Assembly (NCBI GenBank): GCA_016202695.1
Contig: JACQOE010000055.1
Coordinates: 1-37,201, forward strand
DNA length: 37,201 bases
Source: Pseudomonadota bacterium
Lineage (GTDB): Bacteria > Pseudomonadota > Alphaproteobacteria > JACQOE01
Reading direction: 5' to 3'
Positions 32,907 to 37,201 of the stretch are shown here, piece by piece. The notes below the pieces were generated by a model that searched no databases, had not been told where the DNA came from, and worked only from the letters and a program-made list of their open reading frames with translations. The position numbers were made by a program, and so were the translations under genes. How positions within the stretch are numbered: position 1 is the first letter of the stretch; each line of letters starts with the position of its first letter.

Positions 32907-35518
32907 CAGCCGCCGGCGCCGGCCGGCGCCGGCTCGGCCGCCTTGCGCCGGCGCTGGGCGAACACGACCAGCCCGAGGAGAAGCAGGCCGGGGATGTAGA
33001 ACCACTCCTTGTCCGGCCGCTCGGCCTCGACCTGGACCTCCTGGATCTCCCAGTCGAAGTCCATCCCCCACTGCTGGGCCGGGCTGTTGAGGTCGATATT
33101 GGCGACCATCACCTTGCCGTCGCGCTGCGCGAGCGTGAGCCCGGCCGCCTTCTTGAGCCGCTCCGCGCCCGAGGGGCCGTTCGCGCCCAGGGGCAGGAGC
33201 ACGACCTTGTTGACGGTCTGGCCGCTGAAGTTGGGGCCCTCGACCCTGAGCCGCAGGTTGCTCTCGCTCGGCTTCTTCTGGACGAACTCCTCGATCCGCA
33301 TCGGATCGATCGTGTCGAAGGGCTCCCAGACGCGGTCGAGCCAGAATCCCGGCCTGAGCAGGGTAAACGCGACCAGCAGCAGCGCCGCCGATTCCCAATG
33401 CCGGCTCCAGGTGAGGAAGTACCTCTGCGTGCCGGCGGCGAAGACCAGCATGGCGAGCACGGCCGCGCTGACCGTCATCAGGAAATGGACCACGCTCTGG
33501 ATGCCGATCATCAGGAGCTCGGTGTTGAAGACGAAGATGAACGGCAGGATGGTCGTGCGCATGCTGTAGTAGAAGGAGATCACGCAGGTCTTCAGCGGAT
33601 CGGCGCGGGCCACCGCGGCGCCGGCGAAGGCGTCCACCGCCACCGGGGGCGTCGTTCCCGAGATCAGCCCGAAGTAGAAGACGAACAGGTGCACCGCGAT
33701 CAGCGGCACGATCAGCCCGCCCTGGGCGGCCAGCGTCACGATCGGATGGGCCATCACCGAGATGACGACGATGTAGTTGGCGGTGGTGGGCAGCCCCATG
33801 CCGAGGATGATGCACATCAGCGCGGTCACCAGCAGCATCGCCATCAGGTTTCCGCCCGAGATGGTCTCGATGACCCCGGTCATCAGGAGCCCGAGCCCGG
33901 TGAGGGAGACGACGCCGACGATGATGCCCGCGGAGGCGAGCGCGACCGCGACGTTGACCATGTTGCGGGCGCCGATCACGAGGCCGTCGATCAGGTCGAC
34001 GATGCCGGCTTTGAGGAGCGCCCCGGCGCCGCCCTGGCCGCGCATCGCGGCGATGATCGGGCGCTGGGTCACGATCTCGGCCACCAGCGCCGCGACCGAC
34101 CACGAGACCGCGAGCCCGGGCGAGAACCGCTCCACCACCAGGCACCAGATCAGCACGATCACCGGCAGGAGGTAGTAGAGCCCGGCCATGAGCACGGGCA
34201 GAGTCTCGGGAATCCGGACCAGCGGGGCTGTGGGATCGTCGATCTCCAGGTCCGGGTAGCGCGAGGCCAGCCACAAGAGGGCCAGATACGCGGCCGCGAA
34301 CAGCAGGATGACCAGGTAGACGGTCCCTCCCCCGGCGATCGCCTTGACGAGCTCGATCGCGGCGAAGACCCCGGCCCCCACCGCGACCACCCCCGCAACC
34401 GAGAGGGCGAAGGCGAGCGTCTTCTGGACCAGCGTGCGCTCGGTCTTGCGCGCGATGACGGGCATGTTCGCCTTCACCGCCTCGAGGTGCACGATGTAGT
34501 AGAGCGCGATGTAGGAGATGACCGCCGGCAGGAAGGCATGTTTGACGACCTCGTAATAGGAGATGCCGATGAACTCGGTCATGATGAAGGCGGCCGCCCC
34601 CATCACCGGCGGCATGATCTGGCCGTTGATCGACGAGGACGTCTCCACCGCCCCGGCCTGCTCGGGCGTGTAGCCCACCCGCTTCATGAGCGGGATGGTG
34701 AAGGTGCCGGTGGTGACGATGTTGGCGATCGCCGAGCCGGACACGAGCCCGGTCATGCCCGACGAGACGACCGCCGCCTTGGCCGGCCCGCCCCGGAGAT
34801 GGCCGAGGAGCGCGAACGAGAGCTTGATGAAGAAATTGCCGGCCCCCGCCTTCTGCAGGAGCGAGCCGAAGAGCACGAAGAGGAAGATGAAGCTGTTGGA
34901 AACACCCAGCGCGATGCCGAAGACGCCTTCCGTGGTGAGCCACATGTGGTCCACGAACCGGTTCAGCGACACGCCCCGGTGGGAGATGATCTGCGGCGTC
35001 CACGGCCCGGCGAACGCGTACAAGGCAAAAATGCAGGCGACCACCACGAGGGGGATGCCGAGCGCGCGGCGCGTGATCTCGAGCAGGCAGAGGAAGCCGA
35101 TCATCGAGACGATCAGCTCGGGCATCGTGCGCACGCCGCCCGTGTGCCCGACGATCTGTTCGTAGAAAAGAATGATGAACAGCGAGCTGAAGGCGCCAAC
35201 CGCGGCCAATACCCAGTCGTAGGCCGGGATGCGCTCGCGCGGCGAGGACCGGAACGCCGGGTAGCTGCAGAAGGCGAGGAACGTCGCGAACGCGAGGTGG
35301 ATCGCGCGCGCCTGCTGGTCGTCGATCAGCAGGATGCCGGTGATGAAGGGAAGCGGCGACGCCGTGTAGAGCTGGTAGAGCGACCATGCCAGCGCGACGA
35401 GGAACAACGCCTTGCCGACCAGCCCGCCGGGCCGGCGGGCGCCGGTGTCGATGTCGGCGACCAGATCCTCGAACTGCTGCTTGTCCAGCGGCCCGTCCGC
35501 CGCCTTTAGGTTGGTCAT
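32906..35518 (-). CDS. TAXI-type TRAP fused permease with C-terminal extra domain
   Basis: An 870-residue fused DctQM permease, about 210 residues longer than the other TAXI permease in the window. The DctQ-like part covers roughly 35-200, and the DctM part follows with HLRGGPAKAAVVSSGMTG, GSAIANIVTTGTFTIPLMK, NGQIMPPVMGAAAFIMTE and GMGLPTTANYIVVIS. After the last permease helices, a hydrophilic domain (about 720-840, DUF3394-like: EFVQKKPSESNLRL, GANGPSGAERLKKAAGLTL, SPAQQWGMDFDWEI) is followed by a final hydrophobic helix (about 843-858) and a basic tail. That layout is known from a subset of TRAP permeases and suggests a periplasmic or cytoplasmic regulatory appendage. Its binding protein lies upstream at 35627-36625. 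Confidence 0.93.
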   Translation of the reverse strand: MTNLKAADGPLDKQQFEDLVADIDTGARRPGGLVGKALFLVALAWSLYQLYTASPLPFITGILLIDDQQARAIHLAFATFLAFCSYPAFRSSPRERIPAYDWVLAAVGAFSSLFIILFYEQIVGHTGGVRTMPELIVSMIGFLCLLEITRRALGIPLVVVACIFALYAFAGPWTPQIISHRGVSLNRFVDHMWLTTEGVFGIALGVSNSFIFLFVLFGSLLQKAGAGNFFIKLSFALLGHLRGGPAKAAVVSSGMTGLVSGSAIANIVTTGTFTIPLMKRVGYTPEQAGAVETSSSINGQIMPPVMGAAAFIMTEFIGISYYEVVKHAFLPAVISYIALYYIVHLEAVKANMPVIARKTERTLVQKTLAFALSVAGVVAVGAGVFAAIELVKAIAGGGTVYLVILLFAAAYLALLWLASRYPDLEIDDPTAPLVRIPETLPVLMAGLYYLLPVIVLIWCLVVERFSPGLAVSWSVAALVAEIVTQRPIIAAMRGQGGAGALLKAGIVDLIDGLVIGARNMVNVAVALASAGIIVGVVSLTGLGLLMTGVIETISGGNLMAMLLVTALMCIILGMGLPTTANYIVVISVMAHPIVTLAAQGGLIVPLIAVHLFVFYFGLISGTTPPVAVDAFAGAAVARADPLKTCVISFYYSMRTTILPFIFVFNTELLMIGIQSVVHFLMTVSAAVLAMLVFAAGTQRYFLTWSRHWESAALLLVAFTLLRPGFWLDRVWEPFDTIDPMRIEEFVQKKPSESNLRLRVEGPNFSGQTVNKVVLLPLGANGPSGAERLKKAAGLTLAQRDGKVMVANIDLNSPAQQWGMDFDWEIQEVQVEAERPDKEWFYIPGLLLLGLVVFAQRRRKAAEPAPAGAGG

Positions 35519-35570
35519 CTCCTCTCCTCTCGTCCGCGGCTGAGGCGCCGCCGCGTCTCCGCGAGCGAAA

Positions 35571-35594
35571 CGGGACGGCCTCGCGGCCGTCCCG
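35571..35594 (-). promoter_or_regulatory. Stem-loop between second TAXI binding-protein and permease genes
   Basis: A perfect ten-base-pair stem (35571-35580 with 35585-35594) closed by a four-base loop lies in the 108-base gap. On the transcribed (minus) strand it is followed by TTTCG only, so at most it is a weak terminator. It is the third such hairpin in the window at the binding-protein/permease junction of a TRAP operon. Confidence 0.65.
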
Positions 35595-35626
35595 CACGCT
35601 TTACGAAGGTCGAATCGCCCGCCGGC

Positions 35627-36625
35627 TCACTTGAGCAGGCCGACTTCCTTGAAGTACTTCTCGGAGCCGGAATGGAAGGGGATGGACTTGCCGTTGACCA
35701 GGGCCCCCTCGCGGGTGAGCCCGGAGAAGAAGGTCGCCTGCTTCTTGAACTCCTCGAAGTTGTCGAACACCGCCTTGGTCATGAAGTAGACCGTGTCGGT
35801 GGACAGGCGCGTGGTGCTGACGATCGTCGCCGGCATGCCCCAGGTCTTCACCTCCTTGTCCTGGCCGCGGTAGGTGCCGGCCGGGATCGTCACCGAAGCG
35901 TAATAGGAGAACTCCTTGAGGATCCCCTGCACCGTGCCGTCCCACCAGTTGGCGATCACGGTGTCGCAGGTGTTGGTGGCCTCGGTGATGCTCGCCGCGG
36001 TGATGGCGGTCGGGTAGATGAAGGCGTCGATCTTGCCGTCGCAGACGGCGGAGGCCTGCTCGCGCGAGGTGAGCTTGGTGTCCTTGCCGAGCCAGGTCTT
36101 GGGGTCGAACTTGTAGCGTCCCATCGCGAAGTAGATGGTCGACTCGGTCCCCGAGCCGACGTTGCCAGTGTTGACCGTCTTGCCCTTGAGGTCGGTGAAA
36201 TTGTTGACCCCAGCCCCCTTCCGGGTGACGACATGGATCACGTCGGAGTGGAGGGAGAAGACGAACCTCAGGTTCTTCTGCGGTCCGATGTCCTTGAACA
36301 CGCTGGTGCCGTTATAGGCGTGGTACTGCCAGTCGGCCTGCGAGATCCCGACCTCGAGATCGCCGGCGGCGATGGCCCGCAGGTTGCCGACCGAGCCGGC
36401 GGTCGATTCGACCGTGCAGCGGATGTTGTGGCCGTACTTCTGGCGGTTCGAGTTGACGGCGTTGCAGATGAAGCCGCCGGTCGGGTAGTAGCCGCCGCCG
36501 ATGCCGGCCGTGCCGATGTTGACGAAGGTCGTCTTCTGCTGGGCACCGGCTTCTCCGGCGGCCAGCGCGAGCGCGCCGCCGATGGCCACGGCCATGGCCA
36601 AGGATGAGATCGTGAATCGGTTCAT
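35627..36625 (-). CDS. TAXI-family TRAP solute-binding protein, second system
   Basis: A 332-residue periplasmic binding protein with a Sec signal of about 28 residues (MNRFTISS..., hydrophobic core, GEAGA-QQ cleavage). The mature N-terminus, FVNIGTAGIGGGYYPTGG, is the TAXI hallmark; NTGNVGSGTESTI and the C-terminal KYFKEVGLLK are also family-like. Two cysteine pairs (ICNAVN/IRC and AVCDG/NTCDT) may form disulfides, as in other members. The start at 36625 is preferred to longer frames because it gives a clean signal peptide and AAGGAGG stands 11 bases upstream. It heads the transcript that continues to the permease and the enolase-superfamily enzyme. Ligand unknown. Confidence 0.94.
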   Translation of the reverse strand: MNRFTISSLAMAVAIGGALALAAGEAGAQQKTTFVNIGTAGIGGGYYPTGGFICNAVNSNRQKYGHNIRCTVESTAGSVGNLRAIAAGDLEVGISQADWQYHAYNGTSVFKDIGPQKNLRFVFSLHSDVIHVVTRKGAGVNNFTDLKGKTVNTGNVGSGTESTIYFAMGRYKFDPKTWLGKDTKLTSREQASAVCDGKIDAFIYPTAITAASITEATNTCDTVIANWWDGTVQGILKEFSYYASVTIPAGTYRGQDKEVKTWGMPATIVSTTRLSTDTVYFMTKAVFDNFEEFKKQATFFSGLTREGALVNGKSIPFHSGSEKYFKEVGLLK

Positions 36626-37175
36626 GACGCGAAAATCCTCCTTGTTGTGTCGCTCCGAACCACCCCTCGTGCCGGGCGAGACCGTTCCTCCCGCCGGCGT
36701 CGAAAGCAAGCGGCGTCAGGGCGGCCCCTCGCCCGGGGCCGCGATGGCTCCGGGCGATCCACTCCTCGGCCTGTCCGCATCAGACCCCTGCCGTCCCTGT
36801 CGACCACTTCATATCGCGCCAAATTTGGCTGGGACGCTTTCGGGCGCCGGCCTGGCACGTTGCTTTCCCGCTCAGGGTACCGTCCTCCGTGCGCCTATGC
36901 AACCGCGAGTGCCGTATCGCCTCGCGCCCCGGCGTGGACGCGGCGGTCGTGGCTGCCGGCGGCCCGAGCCGGCCGATGGGCGCTCGCCCGCCGCACCCGG
37001 GATCGGCTAGAATCCCCCCGCCTCGGCCGTCGGTCATCCCGTCCGGTTCCGGCCGCCCCGCGACCCCCGGACCCGGGACCGACCGCTCGGCGCGAGGGTT
37101 CGTTCACGGTCGTCGATCGGCCGTCCGTGCGGTTGCGGACGCGGCCGTCGATGCCAGGATGAAGGGGATGTTGGC
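36626..37175. other. Long intergenic region at the right end
   Basis: About 550 bases without a supportable gene. It should hold the leftward promoter of the second TAXI operon and, near its right side, control sequences for a rightward gene: TAGAAT (37008-37013) looks like a -10 box but lacks a matching -35. A 12-base AT-centred palindrome lies at 36818-36829. Confidence 0.5.
36818..36829. promoter_or_regulatory. Candidate operator palindrome
   Basis: GCCAAATTTGGC is a perfect 12-base palindrome with six A/T bases at its centre, in otherwise GC-rich DNA. It lies about 193 bases upstream of the TAXI binding-protein start at 36625. It could bind a dimeric repressor or activator; no regulator gene is in the window to pair with it. 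Confidence 0.3.
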
Positions 37176-37201
37176 ATGGGCGCGAAGTCGGACAGGAGCA
37201 A
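37176..37201 (+). CDS. Probable start of a gene running off the right edge
   Basis: An ATG at 37176 has AAGGGG eight bases upstream and reads MGAKSDRS before the window ends. Only eight codons are visible, so no function can be given. An alternative in-frame choice begins at 37160 in another frame (MKGMLAWARS). The hydrophilic start and spacing of the ribosome binding site favour 37176, weakly. Confidence 0.3.

Noticed and set aside
33398-35509. Long plus-strand open frame opposite the TAXI permease
   Set aside because: It is a His/Asp/Arg-rich antisense shadow without motifs; the minus strand encodes a clear TRAP permease.

Overview
The window is very GC-rich (by eye about 70%). It reads as the chromosome of an alphaproteobacterium, possibly Rhodospirillales-like. 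The evidence is strong third-position GC bias, GGAGG-type ribosome binding sites, a very high load of TRAP transporters, and short nested-palindrome intergenic repeats of the kind common in Alphaproteobacteria. The placement is inference; there is no rRNA or other phylogenetic marker here. I see no tRNA, rRNA, CRISPR array, integrase or transposase gene, and no recognisable transcription factor.

Layout. (1) 1-4401: a MITE-like palindromic element (61-336), then a two-gene heterodimeric ABC exporter on the minus strand, divergent from a 61-residue two-helix membrane protein with its own good promoter. (2) 4406-10672, minus: an apparent operon in the order PhzF-family isomerase, acylneuraminate cytidylyltransferase-like enzyme, DctP-DctQ-DctM TRAP transporter, amidase. 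(3) 10825-12623: a malate/L-lactate dehydrogenase-family (DpkA-like) imine reductase convergent with an orphan lipoprotein. (4) 12800-19649: a FAD amine dehydrogenase-type subunit (minus) divergent from a plus-strand operon. That operon holds a small [2Fe-2S] protein, an FAD/NAD oxidoreductase with a BFD-like iron-sulfur domain, a DHDPS/NAL-family lyase, a second FAD amine dehydrogenase-type subunit, an SDR and a beta-keto acid cleavage enzyme (BKACE). (5) 19693-22528, minus: three tandem DHDPS/NAL-family genes. (6) 22716-25850, minus: a TAXI-type TRAP transporter (binding protein plus fused permease) flanked by two related palindromic repeats. (7) 26196-30382: a GSA-aminomutase-like aminotransferase with a fifth DHDPS/NAL paralogue (minus), divergent from a ThDP-dependent enzyme of the acetolactate synthase superfamily. 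(8) 30410-36625, minus: an M24/creatinase-fold protein with lost metal ligands, an enolase-superfamily enzyme, and a second TAXI TRAP transporter whose permease carries a C-terminal soluble domain. The right edge probably holds the first codons of another gene.

How it fits together. Three TRAP systems for organic acids or amino/imino acids surround soluble enzymes that oxidise C-N bonds (FAD/Fe-S dehydrogenase), reduce cyclic imines (Ldh2 family), open C-C or C-N bonds through a lysine Schiff base (five DHDPS/NAL paralogues), hydrolyse amides (amidase), move amino groups (aminotransferase), and oxidise then cleave a beta-hydroxy acid (SDR plus BKACE). Enzyme types match known D-hydroxyproline, opine and D-amino acid catabolism, but the exact combination matches no pathway I can name. 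The five lyase paralogues in about 12.6 kb, the FAD subunit pair sharing one electron-transfer module, and a strong stem-loop between binding-protein and permease genes in all three TRAP systems are the most notable features.
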